64,000 bases of DNA from contig NZ_CP068230.1 of NCBI RefSeq assembly GCF_009183365.2, positions 2,385,001 to 2,449,000 on the forward strand, read 5' to 3'. The translations under genes were made by a program, and so were the position numbers. This DNA is from Shewanella algae (GTDB lineage Bacteria; Pseudomonadota; Gammaproteobacteria; Enterobacterales; Shewanellaceae). The notes under the pieces were generated by a model. The model ran no database searches. It was not told the DNA's origin and saw nothing but the letters and a program-made list of their open reading frames with translations. This document shows positions 17,692-26,569 of this stretch, piece after piece (within the stretch, counting starts at the first letter, position 1; each line of letters begins with the position of its first letter).

Positions 17692-17724
17692 GAATTTTCC
17701 TCATATTTCCGGTATCATAGAGCG

Positions 17725-17754
17725 AAAACTCAGCCCCTTTGAGCTGAGTTTTTT
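17725..17754. terminator. Terminator-like hairpin in the gcvR-dapA divergent gap
   Basis: Stem AAAACTCAGC (17725-17734), eight-base loop, GCTGAGTTTT (17743-17752), with two more Ts. It reads as a terminator in the plus direction, yet no gene precedes it on that strand. It lies 34 bp upstream of the gcvR start and 110 bp before dapA. Confidence 0.6.
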
Positions 17755-17865
17755 GTGCGGTCAACCATGCTACCACAACTAATTCGATTTGTTAGCCCTG
17801 ACAGTGCTTGTCATTGGCTGGCTGCACCAGTACCATAGCGAATCCTGAAATCTTGGGGACATAAG

Positions 17866-18750
17866 ATGATAAACGGAAGCATCGTAGCCTTAATTACGCC
17901 CATGCAAGGCGATGGCTCAGTGGATTTTGCAAGTCTCGAGCGTTTGGTGGAATTTCATATCGAGCAGGGGACCGATGCCATAGTAGCAGTTGGTACCACA
18001 GGCGAATCTGCCACTCTGCCCATTCGCGAACACCTCGAAGTGGTGTCACAAACCCTTTCTTTTGCCGCAGGCCGTATTCCCGTCATAGGCGGTAATGGTG
18101 CCAATGCCACCGCTGAAGCCATAGAGCTTACCCAGGGCCTGTCGAAACTCGATGTGGCTGCCATGCTGGGGGTGACACCTTATTACAACAAGCCCACTCC
18201 CAAGGGGTTGGTTGCCCATTATAAAGCGGTTGCAGCCAGTACGGATGTTCCCCAAATTCTGTATAACGTTCCAGGCCGCACTTCGGTTGACATGAAGCCG
18301 GAAACCGTTGCCCAACTTTGTGATGTGCCCAACATCATAGGGGTGAAGGAAGCCACAGGCGATCTCGCACGGGTTAAACTGCTGCGTGAGCTTTGCGGCG
18401 ATGATTTTCTGCTGTTCAGCGGTGATGATGCCACGGCGCGCGAATTCCTGGCCCTTGGTGGCAACGGGGTGATCTCGGTTGCCAACAATATCGTCCCTAA
18501 GGCGTTCAAGGCCATGTGTGAGGCAGCGCTGCAAGGAAGAGCGGCAGAGGCAAAAGCCGTGGATGAACCCCTGAGCGGCCTGTACAGTGCACTCTTTTGT
18601 GAGGCAAACCCAATACCGGTTAAGTGGGCGGCCCATCGCATGGGACTCATCAGCGAAGGCACAATTCGTTTGCCTTTGACTGAACTTTCCGAGGAGTTTC
18701 ATGGTCTGTTGCTTAACGCAATGCAAAAAGCCGGGATAGAGGTTGAATAA
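17866..18750 (+). CDS. dapA: 4-Hydroxy-tetrahydrodipicolinate synthase
   Basis: First committed enzyme of the diaminopimelate/lysine pathway: condenses pyruvate with aspartate semialdehyde in the cytosol. It has 294 residues and a TIM barrel. The Schiff-base lysine is K161 (GVKEATGD), with the catalytic triad residues Y133 (YNVPGRTS), T44 (GTTGES) and Y107, the same numbering as in E. coli. GGGGA precedes the ATG. It is followed at once by bamC, as in E. coli. I see no lysine riboswitch in the 174-bp leader region. Confidence 0.97.
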   Translation: MINGSIVALITPMQGDGSVDFASLERLVEFHIEQGTDAIVAVGTTGESATLPIREHLEVVSQTLSFAAGRIPVIGGNGANATAEAIELTQGLSKLDVAAMLGVTPYYNKPTPKGLVAHYKAVAASTDVPQILYNVPGRTSVDMKPETVAQLCDVPNIIGVKEATGDLARVKLLRELCGDDFLLFSGDDATAREFLALGGNGVISVANNIVPKAFKAMCEAALQGRAAEAKAVDEPLSGLYSALFCEANPIPVKWAAHRMGLISEGTIRLPLTELSEEFHGLLLNAMQKAGIEVE

Positions 18751-18754
18751 TTTA

Positions 18755-19855
18755 ATGCTAAAGCAAGTTTCCCCCTTAGTGCTGGTTGTCGCAGTTTCAG
18801 CCTGCAGTACGCCGATTGACCGTCGTCAGGCCAATGGCAACTTCGAGTATGTTGAAGCCGGCACTTCAGCTCCCTTGGTGATCCCGGAAGGATTGGACAC
18901 CCCAAGGTTCAGTAAAGAGTTTGAGATCCCGCAAGCGGGCGCCAAGAGTAATGCTGAGTTTGTTGGTGAAAAACTCGATATTCGTCCGCCTTTGCAAGTG
19001 CTGCCCATGGCTGAAGGCACCCATGTGGAAGAGGGCAGCGACAACATCAAAGTGGTGGTTGAGTCCATCGACAACAGTGTTGATCTCAAACAGGAGATCT
19101 TCAGCACGGTTAAGGGTTATCTGCAAAAGCAAGGCTATGGCATAGTCTCTGAAGATTATGATAAAGGCGCTATCGAAACAGATTGGATTGAAACAGAGCA
19201 GGTGCTCGATTCTTCCTGGTTTGGCAGCGATAAAGTCTACCAGCTGCGCCAGCGTTTCCGTTTCGATGTCGAAGTTCGTCCTCATGGCCGCACAGGTAAC
19301 CTGGTGATCAACCTTATAGATCACGAAGAGCATTACGACGGCTCAGAGCTGCCGGTACTGCTCAGTGGTGAAGATAAGCGCCGTTACACCATAGACATGC
19401 TCAACAGCGCCGTGGCCTATATGAGCCTCAAGCGTGAGCAGATGATCAAGGCCAACCGTATCAAGCAGAGTCTGGGCATTGATATGTCATTGCATCAGGG
19501 CGGCGACAGCGAGAGCTACTGGGTGGCTGATGCGCCATTCAAGCGTACTTGGGATCGTCTGCGGATAGTACTGCCTGAGCTTGGTTTGGAAGTGGTGGAC
19601 ATGGACTCAAGCAAAGGTTTGTTCTACGTTAACTTGAATGACAACTCCGGCTTCTGGAGTTCCCTGTGGGGCGATAACAAGTTAGCGCTTAAAGAGGGTA
19701 GCTATCGTTTATTGCTGCAGGAAAGTGCCGCCAACAAAGAGCAGACTGAGATCCGCCTGCACGATGTGGCCGACCAACCGCTCGCGAATGAGACCATTGA
19801 AGCCGTCTATCAGAACCTGGCGGATTTGATGCGCGAAGATCGTAAAGTGCGTTAA
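18755..19855 (+). CDS. bamC: BamC (NlpB), outer-membrane assembly lipoprotein
   Basis: Lipoprotein subunit of the BAM complex that inserts beta-barrels into the outer membrane, 366 residues. The signal ends at the lipobox VSAC (Cys17), followed by the long unstructured segment typical of BamC and then two helix-grip domains (about 95-215 and 235-360). I start at ATG 18755, five bases after the dapA stop, with AGAGG inside the end of dapA; the TTG at 18743 overlaps dapA with no room for a ribosome binding site. The dapA-bamC order is conserved in enterobacteria. A strong terminator follows. Confidence 0.93.
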   Translation: MLKQVSPLVLVVAVSACSTPIDRRQANGNFEYVEAGTSAPLVIPEGLDTPRFSKEFEIPQAGAKSNAEFVGEKLDIRPPLQVLPMAEGTHVEEGSDNIKVVVESIDNSVDLKQEIFSTVKGYLQKQGYGIVSEDYDKGAIETDWIETEQVLDSSWFGSDKVYQLRQRFRFDVEVRPHGRTGNLVINLIDHEEHYDGSELPVLLSGEDKRRYTIDMLNSAVAYMSLKREQMIKANRIKQSLGIDMSLHQGGDSESYWVADAPFKRTWDRLRIVLPELGLEVVDMDSSKGLFYVNLNDNSGFWSSLWGDNKLALKEGSYRLLLQESAANKEQTEIRLHDVADQPLANETIEAVYQNLADLMREDRKVR

Positions 19856-19887
19856 GCTCTGCGGGTTTATATCAGAGAGTGTGATTG

Positions 19888-19915
19888 AAAAGGCGCCGAT
19901 TTCGGCGCCTTTTTT
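19888..19915 (+). terminator. Terminator after bamC
   Basis: Stem AAAAGGCGCCG (19888-19898), loop ATTT, CGGCGCCTTTT (19903-19913), then further Ts. Strong and near-perfect. Confidence 0.9.
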
Positions 19916-20294
19916 GATCTCCTCATAAGCCTATTACTGCCCTTGGGTGCCAAAAGTCGGTACCGAAGTTCTGTGGCTTTCTCAGCACCAGCCATTTATA
20001 ACCATTTAATTTATAATGTTTTTGTTTGATATTTGTCCTACTACTTCATCTTTACCGCACGAGAGATGAAATCAACGCCTCCCTGTTTGTAAAGTCATTT
20101 GCAGAATAGTCCTTGGTTTTTGAGTCAATCTATAGCCTGTATCTTTGTTTCGGCGGCTTTGATGCAGTTGTTTTAACTGTGTGTGTATCTGTGTCAAATA
20201 AATGTAATTTGTAAGAAAAGGTAAAACGTATTGAAGCCGATAAGTCGCAGAGTAAACTGTTTTACCCATAAAACTCTGTACCTTCGGACAATCA
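19916..20294. other. AT-rich gap before the first RND efflux operon
   Basis: About 380 bp without a credible coding frame. It must hold the promoter of the downstream MFP-RND pair, but I cannot point to a clear operator or assign promoter boxes. An 89-codon minus-strand frame crosses the MFP start and resembles no family. Confidence 0.4.
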
Positions 20295-21380
20295 ATGAAA
20301 AAAATAATACTCCTTTTGGTACTACTGGCGGCCGCAGCCATTGGTTATCAACAATGGCATCAGCAGCAAGCCCCGGCGGAGAGAAAGGCCCGCCCGGTAC
20401 CCAATGTTGTGGTGTATAAGGCAGCCATTCAGGCTGTGCGGGATGAAGTGGAGGCCCTTGGCACTTCCAAAGCCTATGAGTCAGTCACCATTACCCCCAA
20501 GGTCAGCGATGTGGTGACCTCGATTCGCTTCGATGATGGTCAGATAGTCAAGCAAGGGCAACTGCTTGCCAAGCTGCAGGACGCCGAGCAGCAGGCCAGA
20601 GTGGAACTGGCCAGGATCAAGGTGCGGGAGAATACCCGCGAGTTCGACCGCATCAGCTCTCTGGTCACCAGCAAGACAGTCGCAGAAACCGAGCGCGACC
20701 GACTGCAAACTCTGATAGAAAGTGCCAGAGCCGAAGTCGAGCAGGCACAGGCGGCGCTGCGGGACAGACAGATCACCGCCCCCTTCAATGGTCGCCTGGG
20801 TTTACGCCAGGTCTCGGTCGGCAGCCTGGTCACCCCGGGAGTGGTGATCACCACCTTGGATGATATCTCGGTGATCAAGCTGGATTTCTCGGTTCCCGAG
20901 CGTTTTATTCAGGACTTGTTGCCGGGCAAAATCGTGGAAGCCAGCGCGGTCGCTTACCCGGATAAGCTGTTTCGCGGCAAGGTTGTTTCCATCGACAGCC
21001 GGGTTAACCCAACCACACGGGCAGTAGTGGTGCGCGCCGAAATCCCCAACCCCGATGGTCAACTGCTACCGGGCATGTTGATGAAGGTCAAGCTTATCAA
21101 GCAAAACCGTGAGGCGTTGTTGCTGCCTGAGTCGGCCATTATTCCTATTCAAAACCGTCACTACATCTATCTGGCCAACAGTGAAGGTGTGGTGGAACAA
21201 CGTCAGGTTACTATTGGGCTGCGCAGCCGTGGCTGGGTGGAAATTCTCGAAGGCGTTGAGCTGGGTGAGCAGGTGATCATTCGCGGGATCCTCAAGGTCC
21301 GTCCCGGTGACAAGGTCAAGGTGGAGTTCAAGGAACATTTCAGCTTCCTGACGGCTGAAGAGGCGAAGACCACAGCATGA
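20295..21380 (+). CDS. RND efflux periplasmic adaptor (MFP/HlyD family)
   Basis: A 361-residue membrane fusion protein that links an RND pump to an outer-membrane channel. An N-terminal membrane anchor or signal (KKIILLLVLLAAAAIGYQ) has no lipobox. A split lipoyl domain (VTSIRFDDGQIVKQGQLLAKL and ITAPFNGRLGLRQVSVGSLV) flanks a short helical hairpin, followed by beta-barrel and membrane-proximal domains (GQLLPGMLMKVKL). Its TGA overlaps the ATG of the permease gene (ATGA), so the two are coupled. No outer-membrane factor or regulator lies beside the pair, so it may use a TolC-like channel encoded elsewhere. Confidence 0.9.
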   Translation: MKKIILLLVLLAAAAIGYQQWHQQQAPAERKARPVPNVVVYKAAIQAVRDEVEALGTSKAYESVTITPKVSDVVTSIRFDDGQIVKQGQLLAKLQDAEQQARVELARIKVRENTREFDRISSLVTSKTVAETERDRLQTLIESARAEVEQAQAALRDRQITAPFNGRLGLRQVSVGSLVTPGVVITTLDDISVIKLDFSVPERFIQDLLPGKIVEASAVAYPDKLFRGKVVSIDSRVNPTTRAVVVRAEIPNPDGQLLPGMLMKVKLIKQNREALLLPESAIIPIQNRHYIYLANSEGVVEQRQVTIGLRSRGWVEILEGVELGEQVIIRGILKVRPGDKVKVEFKEHFSFLTAEEAKTTA

Positions 21381-24300
21381 TACTGACAGACATTTCCGTT
21401 AAACGGCCGGTTTTCGCCTCGGTCATCAGCCTGTTGCTGATCGCTTTCGGTCTGGTGTCCTTCGGTAAGTTGCCACTACGCGAATACCCGGATATCGACC
21501 CGCCGATAGTCTCGATAGATACCAGCTACCGTGGCGCCAGTGCCTCTGTGGTGGAAAGCCGTATCACTCAGCTGATTGAAGATAGGATCAGTGGCGTTGA
21601 AGGCATACGTCATATCGACTCTTCCAGCACAGATGGCCGCTCCTCTGTGGTGCTTGAGTTTGATATTGACCGCGATATTGAAGCCGCCGCCAACGATGTC
21701 CGTGACCGGATTGCCGGTTTGCTGGATAACTTACCGGAAGAGGCCGATCCGCCGGAAGTTCAAAAGGCCAATGGCGGCGATGAAGTGATCATGTGGCTCA
21801 ATCTGGTGTCGGATCAGATGACCACTTTGCAGCTCACCGACTATGCCCGCCGTTACCTCACCGACAGATTCTCCGTCATCGACGGGGTGGCCAATATGCG
21901 TGTCGGTGGCGGCAAGGTTTACGCCATGCGGGTCTGGATTGACCGCCAGGCACTGGCGGCCCGCAACCTGACCGTAGCCGATGTCGAAGCGGCCCTGAGA
22001 TCGGAAAACGTCGAACTGCCGGCCGGCTCCATCGAATCCAAGGAACGTCACTTTACCGTGCGGCTTGAACGCAGCTTTCGCACCGCCGAAGACTTTGCCA
22101 ACCTGGTGCTGACCCAAGGGGGCGATGGCTACCTGGTTAAGCTCGGGGATGTGGCCAGGGTCGAAATCGGCTCGGAAGAAGAGCGGATCATGTTCCGTGG
22201 TAACGGCGAAGCCATGATAGGCTTGGGGGTCTCCAAACAGTCTACCGCCAATACTTTGGAAGTGGCGCGGGCGGTGAATAAACTGGTGGATGAGATCAAC
22301 CCGACTCTGCCCCAGGGGATGGAGATTAAACGCTCCTACGACAGCTCAGTGTTTATCGAAGCCTCTATCGATGAAGTGTATCAGACACTGTTTATCGCCA
22401 TTATTCTGGTGATCATCGTCATCTACCTGTTCCTTGGCAGTGTGCGCGCCATGTTGATCCCGGCGCTGACTGTGCCTGTATCCCTGCTGGCCACTTTTAT
22501 CGTGCTCTACGCCTTGGGATACACAATTAACCTCTTGACTCTGCTGGCGATGATCCTGGCCATCGGCATGGTGGTGGATGATGCCATCGTGATGCTGGAA
22601 AACATTCACCGCCGCATCGAAGAGGGTGACAGTCCATTGAAAGCCGCTTTCCTCGGCGCCCGTGAGGTGGCCTTTGCGGTTATTGCCACTACGGCTGTGT
22701 TGGTGGCGGTATTTATGCCAATCACCTTCCTCGATGGCGATCTCGGTAAGCTGTTTAAAGAGTTTGCCGTCACCATGAGTGCCGCCGTGTTGTTTTCCTC
22801 GATAGTGGCACTGACACTCAGCCCCATGATGTGTTCCAAGCTGCTTAAACCCGCGAGCCAGGATACCTGGTTGATGCGGCAGGTCGACAAGGGAATGAAC
22901 GCTCTGGCAGGCTTTTACAGCCGCAGCCTCACCGGCGCCATGAAGCACCCCTTGCTGGTTTCCCTGTTGGTGGTGGCGGCTCTTGGGGCCAGTGCCTACA
23001 TGGTTAAACTGATCCCGCAGGAGTTTGCGCCGGAAGAAGACAGGGGCTCTATGTTCCTGATGGTCAACGGCCCGGAAGGCGCCAGCTATGAATATATTGA
23101 AGCCTATATGAACGAGGTGGAGCAACGTTTGATGCCTCTGGTCGACAGCGGCGAAATCAAGCGTTTGTTGATCCGTGCGCCTCGCGGTTGGGGCGGCTCG
23201 GCCAACTTCTCCAACGGTATGGCGATCATAGTGCTCAATGACTGGGGCCAGCGCCGTCCCGCCAAGGAGATCATCAATGATGTCCGTGCCAGGCTGGCCG
23301 ATCTCGCCGGTGTCAGAGCGTTTCCTGTAATGCGTCAGGCCTTTGGCCGTGGAGTGGGCAAACCTGTGCAGTTTGTCATTGGCGGCCCCAGTTATGAGGA
23401 GCTTGCCAGATGGCGCGACATCATGCTCGAAAAAGCGGCGGAAAACCCCAATCTCGTCGGTTTGGATCATGACTACAAGGAAACCAAGCCCCAGCTCAGA
23501 GTCGTTATCGACAAAGACAGGGCGGCCGATCTCGGGGTTTCCATCGCTCATATAGGGCGCACGCTTGAGTCCATGTTGGGGTCACGCCTGGTGACTACCT
23601 TTATGCGCGACGGTGAAGAGTATGACGTGATCATTGAGGGGAACCGCGACAGCCAAAACACCGCCTCGGATATGCAGAATATCTATGTGCGCTCAGATCG
23701 CAGCAAGCAGCTGATCCCACTCTCGAACCTGGTCAGCATAGAGGAGTTTGCCGACGCCAGTCAGCTCCATCGCTACAACCGGATGCGGGCCATTACGCTG
23801 GAGGCCAGTTTGGCGGAAGGTTACAGCCTGGGTGAGGCGCTCGATTATCTCAATGATTTGGCCCACACCTATCTGCCGGCAGAAGCCTTGATAAGCTACA
23901 AAGGTCAGTCGCTCGACTATCAGGAGTCCGGCAGCTCCATGTACTTCGTGTTCCTGCTGGCACTGGGGATAGTGTTCCTGGTATTGGCGGCGCAGTTTGA
24001 GAGCTATATTCACCCCATGGTGATCATGCTGACTGTACCGCTGGCAACCGTGGGCGCCTTGGTGGGTTTGTTGCTGACCGGTCAAAGTCTGAATATCTAC
24101 AGCCAGATAGGCATCATCATGTTGGTGGGGTTGGCGGCCAAGAACGGTATTCTGATTGTTGAATTTGCCAACCAGCTCAGGGATAAGGGGGTCGACTTTG
24201 ATGCTGCTATTTTGCAGGCGGCCAACCAAAGGCTCAGACCCATACTGATGACAGGCATAACCACGGCCGCCGGTGCCGTGCCTCTGGTGCTCGCCGAAGG

Positions 24301-24469
24301 TGCCGGCGCCGAGACCCGCTTTGTCATCGGTGTGGTGGTGCTCTCCGGCATTTTGCTGGCCACCTTGTTTACCCTGTTGGTCATCCCTGTGGCTTATTCA
24401 CTGTTTGCCCGCCATTCCAGTTCGCCCGAAGCCGTGGCGCAGCAACTGGAAAAGGAGCTGGCAGAATAA
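21377..24469 (+). CDS. RND multidrug efflux permease (HAE1 family)
   Basis: A 1030-residue inner-membrane proton-driven pump with the twelve-segment, two-large-loop layout of AcrB-type exporters. It begins ISVKRPVFASVISLLLIAFG. The proton-relay aspartates are D401 and D402 in GMVVDDAIVMLENIHR, and the second half has the matching ending (LVGLAAKNGILIVEFANQL; RPILMTGITTAAGAVPL). Coupled to the adaptor gene by a four-base overlap. The substrates cannot be read from sequence. A hairpin terminator follows. Confidence 0.93.
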   Translation: MILTDISVKRPVFASVISLLLIAFGLVSFGKLPLREYPDIDPPIVSIDTSYRGASASVVESRITQLIEDRISGVEGIRHIDSSSTDGRSSVVLEFDIDRDIEAAANDVRDRIAGLLDNLPEEADPPEVQKANGGDEVIMWLNLVSDQMTTLQLTDYARRYLTDRFSVIDGVANMRVGGGKVYAMRVWIDRQALAARNLTVADVEAALRSENVELPAGSIESKERHFTVRLERSFRTAEDFANLVLTQGGDGYLVKLGDVARVEIGSEEERIMFRGNGEAMIGLGVSKQSTANTLEVARAVNKLVDEINPTLPQGMEIKRSYDSSVFIEASIDEVYQTLFIAIILVIIVIYLFLGSVRAMLIPALTVPVSLLATFIVLYALGYTINLLTLLAMILAIGMVVDDAIVMLENIHRRIEEGDSPLKAAFLGAREVAFAVIATTAVLVAVFMPITFLDGDLGKLFKEFAVTMSAAVLFSSIVALTLSPMMCSKLLKPASQDTWLMRQVDKGMNALAGFYSRSLTGAMKHPLLVSLLVVAALGASAYMVKLIPQEFAPEEDRGSMFLMVNGPEGASYEYIEAYMNEVEQRLMPLVDSGEIKRLLIRAPRGWGGSANFSNGMAIIVLNDWGQRRPAKEIINDVRARLADLAGVRAFPVMRQAFGRGVGKPVQFVIGGPSYEELARWRDIMLEKAAENPNLVGLDHDYKETKPQLRVVIDKDRAADLGVSIAHIGRTLESMLGSRLVTTFMRDGEEYDVIIEGNRDSQNTASDMQNIYVRSDRSKQLIPLSNLVSIEEFADASQLHRYNRMRAITLEASLAEGYSLGEALDYLNDLAHTYLPAEALISYKGQSLDYQESGSSMYFVFLLALGIVFLVLAAQFESYIHPMVIMLTVPLATVGALVGLLLTGQSLNIYSQIGIIMLVGLAAKNGILIVEFANQLRDKGVDFDAAILQAANQRLRPILMTGITTAAGAVPLVLAEGAGAETRFVIGVVVLSGILLATLFTLLVIPVAYSLFARHSSSPEAVAQQLEKELAE

Positions 24470-24546
24470 CCGGCCTAATCAGTCGCCAAACCGTTTAAGG
24501 TAGGGCTGTTGGTTTTGTTTTCGGTTTAACCTCAGATTTAGGTACC

Positions 24547-24571
24547 AGCGCTCCTTTAGGGGCGCTTTTTA
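24547..24571 (+). terminator. Terminator of the first RND operon
   Basis: Stem AGCGCTCC (24547-24554), loop TTTA, GGGGCGCT (24559-24566) with one G-T pair, then a T run. Confidence 0.75.
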
Positions 24572-24725
24572 TGCCTGAGCTATTCGGTTGTTTTGGCTTT
24601 GTTGTCATGATCGCAGTTTGGCAAGGCGCATAAGGATAACGTCCAAAAGCGAATGCCTTCGTCGACTAAAACGCTGACAAAGTCTGAATCGCAAAGAAGA
24701 GCATGAAGTGTAAGGGGTAGAAGCA

Positions 24726-24752
24726 GCAAGACCGGCCAGTGGCCGGTCTTGC
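24726..24752. terminator. Perfect 12-bp hairpin at the 3' end of the MFS gene
   Basis: GCAAGACCGGCC (24726-24737), loop AGT, GGCCGGTCTTGC (24741-24752). Very stable, but neither side has a long T run, so it may protect or only partly terminate the minus-strand transcript. Confidence 0.55.
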
Positions 24753-24772
24753 TTAATGGTTTGACAGGGAAA

Positions 24773-25987
24773 TCAGAGCGGGTCCCCGGCGGTATGCACA
24801 TCGATATCCGGATGGGTTCTGGCATAGTTGAGTGCCAACACCACCAGCACCACCATGGACGAAGTCAAAAGCCCAATGCTGAGTTGTCCCATCATGGGCA
24901 CCAGCGACATCAACATGGCCGCAAGACCGGCGGCAAAGTTCTGCAGTCCACCAAGCAGGGCGCCGGCCACCCCGGCTTGGCGCGGGAAGGGCTCAAGCGC
25001 CGCCGATGTCAGCGCCGGAAACAATATGCCGGCCCCGGTAAAGAAGAGCACTGAGCCAATCAGTAGACTCCAACCTATCACCAAAGTTGACAGGCCGGGC
25101 AGCAGTAAAAACAGTGCTCCGGCACCCAGCAGGGCTACACCGTGGTGAAACAGTTTATGCAGTGATGCCTGTCTGCCGGCATACCAGGCTCCCAACAGAT
25201 AACCCGGAATAGGCGCCACGAAATAACAACTGACCATCATGGGGCTCATAGCCAGCACCTGGCCATAGAGTATACCGGCGATGGCTTCAAAGGCGGCAAT
25301 CCCGGCGAAGGTAGCCACCAAGGACAGCAGATAACCGCGAAAGGCTCTGTGCTTCAGCACCAAGGCATAGGACTTGAGCATGGACTGCGGCTGGCGTTTC
25401 TCCTTGGGGAGGGATTCCTTGAACCTCAGCGCCAGGGTTATCACCACGCAGACACCGAAAAAAGCCAGGAACCAATACACGGCATGCCAGCCATAATGCA
25501 CACTCAACACTCCGCCAATAAAGGGAGCCAGCAGCGGCGAGAACACCACGGCCATGGACACATAGCTGTTGAAACGCACCAGTTTTTCGCCGAAGAAGAA
25601 ATCTCTTGGAATAGAGCGGCAAAGGGCACCGGCACTGGCGGTGCCGCAGCCTTGAATGGCGCTGGCCAGCAGCAAGGTATTAAAGCTCTCGGCGCAGGCG
25701 GCGATGATGGCACCTATGACGAAAAGACTGAGACCGATGAGCAGCAGCGGCTTGCGACCGAATCTGTCCGATACCGGACCATAAACAAATTGCAGTAGGC
25801 CATAGGCCAAGAGATAAGTGCCCATAATCGCCTGCAGTTGCCCGGCACTGACACTGAATTGCTCACCCATCATAGGCAGCGCCGGCACAAAAATGGTTTG
25901 GGCAATCTGGCCGCTGGCGACCATCATCACCAGCATGATTAATAAAGGCTTCAAGGATACGCCGGAAACATTCTCATCAGGTACCAC
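24773..25987 (-). CDS. Bcr/CflA-type MFS drug efflux transporter (EmrD-like)
   Basis: A 404-residue major facilitator with twelve predicted membrane segments, drug:proton antiporter type. The loop 2-3 motif appears as GPVSDRFGRKPLLLIG and the N-terminal family pattern as IFVPALPMM. The translation start is best placed at GTG 25987: AGGAGT (26000-25994 region, minus strand) lies six bases upstream. The upstream in-frame ATG at 26020 has no ribosome binding site and adds eleven non-membrane residues. Substrate unknown. A promoter and a 16-bp palindrome lie about 100 bp upstream. Confidence 0.87.
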   Translation of the reverse strand: MVPDENVSGVSLKPLLIMLVMMVASGQIAQTIFVPALPMMGEQFSVSAGQLQAIMGTYLLAYGLLQFVYGPVSDRFGRKPLLLIGLSLFVIGAIIAACAESFNTLLLASAIQGCGTASAGALCRSIPRDFFFGEKLVRFNSYVSMAVVFSPLLAPFIGGVLSVHYGWHAVYWFLAFFGVCVVITLALRFKESLPKEKRQPQSMLKSYALVLKHRAFRGYLLSLVATFAGIAAFEAIAGILYGQVLAMSPMMVSCYFVAPIPGYLLGAWYAGRQASLHKLFHHGVALLGAGALFLLLPGLSTLVIGWSLLIGSVLFFTGAGILFPALTSAALEPFPRQAGVAGALLGGLQNFAAGLAAMLMSLVPMMGQLSIGLLTSSMVVLVVLALNYARTHPDIDVHTAGDPL

Positions 25988-26090
25988 AGTAATACTCCTA
26001 CAACCTTGATAAAGAACCATAACTAAAGAACCGTTTGGGAAGATGCCGACAAGGCGAGTGCCTCTTGAGATAAGTATCAGCCCCTTCCTG

Positions 26091-26106
26091 CTCGGGAGCT
26101 CCCGAG
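26091..26106. promoter_or_regulatory. 16-bp perfect palindrome in the MFS leader
   Basis: CTCGGGAGCTCCCGAG, a perfect palindrome just downstream of the predicted MFS transcription start. It could be a repressor operator or fold as an mRNA hairpin. Confidence 0.6.
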
Positions 26107-26115
26107 ACGGGCGCT

Positions 26116-26143
26116 ATCATACTCGGCAATTTTGCAATTTCAA
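26116..26143 (-). promoter_or_regulatory. Predicted sigma-70 promoter of the MFS gene
   Basis: On the minus strand: -35 TTGAAA (26143-26138), 16-bp spacer, -10 TATGAT (26121-26116). Transcription would start just before the palindrome at 26106-26091. Confidence 0.55.
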
Positions 26144-26569
26144 TGACAGAAGTCGCTGTTATACAAGAAAAAAATTAAAGCTATTGATAACATTTTCTAT
26201 AGAATAGGTTTGTGTACCTTAATCTTTACATTGTTTGGGTGGAATATAACCCAAAAGTTGGGGGTGTTTACCTTTGGAAGCGCTATGGCAGCACTACAGA
26301 GGGCTTTCATTGCTGTATTGAGTCTCTATATTGGAATGATATGTTTACAAATCTTGATGATGGATTATTTTCCATCGGCTCTTTCATTCGGCCTTATGGA
26401 CAAGCACCAAGTGCCGGCTATCCTGGCAAGAGTGAGGTTAAATGACTTGCTGCCACATGGATGCAGCAGTAAACTGCGCCGGCTCTTACGTACGGCAGTC
26501 AAAGCATCAAGGCTGGCGGTAAGAAAGTCGTACACTAGAGTTATTAAGTCATTGTAATTCGGGAAATTC

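Larger units (their letters stand above)
24470..24772. other. Gap between RND permease and MFS genes, with two hairpins
   Basis: About 300 bp between converging genes. It holds the two hairpins listed separately and no credible gene; the 81-codon minus-strand frame that covers part of it is not protein-like. Confidence 0.4.
25988..26569. other. Divergent gap between the MFS and TapT-like genes
   Basis: About 580 bp, AT-rich in its middle. It holds the MFS promoter and palindrome listed separately. Two overlapping plus-strand frames (TTG 26210, 115 codons; GTG 26212, 77 codons) have rare starts, no good ribosome binding site and no family resemblance, so I do not call them. Confidence 0.45.

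Noticed and set aside
17692..17865. Lysine riboswitch before dapA
   Set aside because: Only one simple hairpin is present; the multi-helix junction and conserved core of the lysine riboswitch are not visible.
22346..23551. 401-codon open frame antisense to the RND permease
   Set aside because: Shadow of a conserved permease; the translation is histidine- and glutamine-rich without family features.
26210..26557. Open plus-strand frames in the MFS-tapT gap (115 and 77 codons)
   Set aside because: Rare TTG/GTG starts, no good ribosome binding site, no recognisable family, and two overlapping frames of similar length; more likely chance frames.
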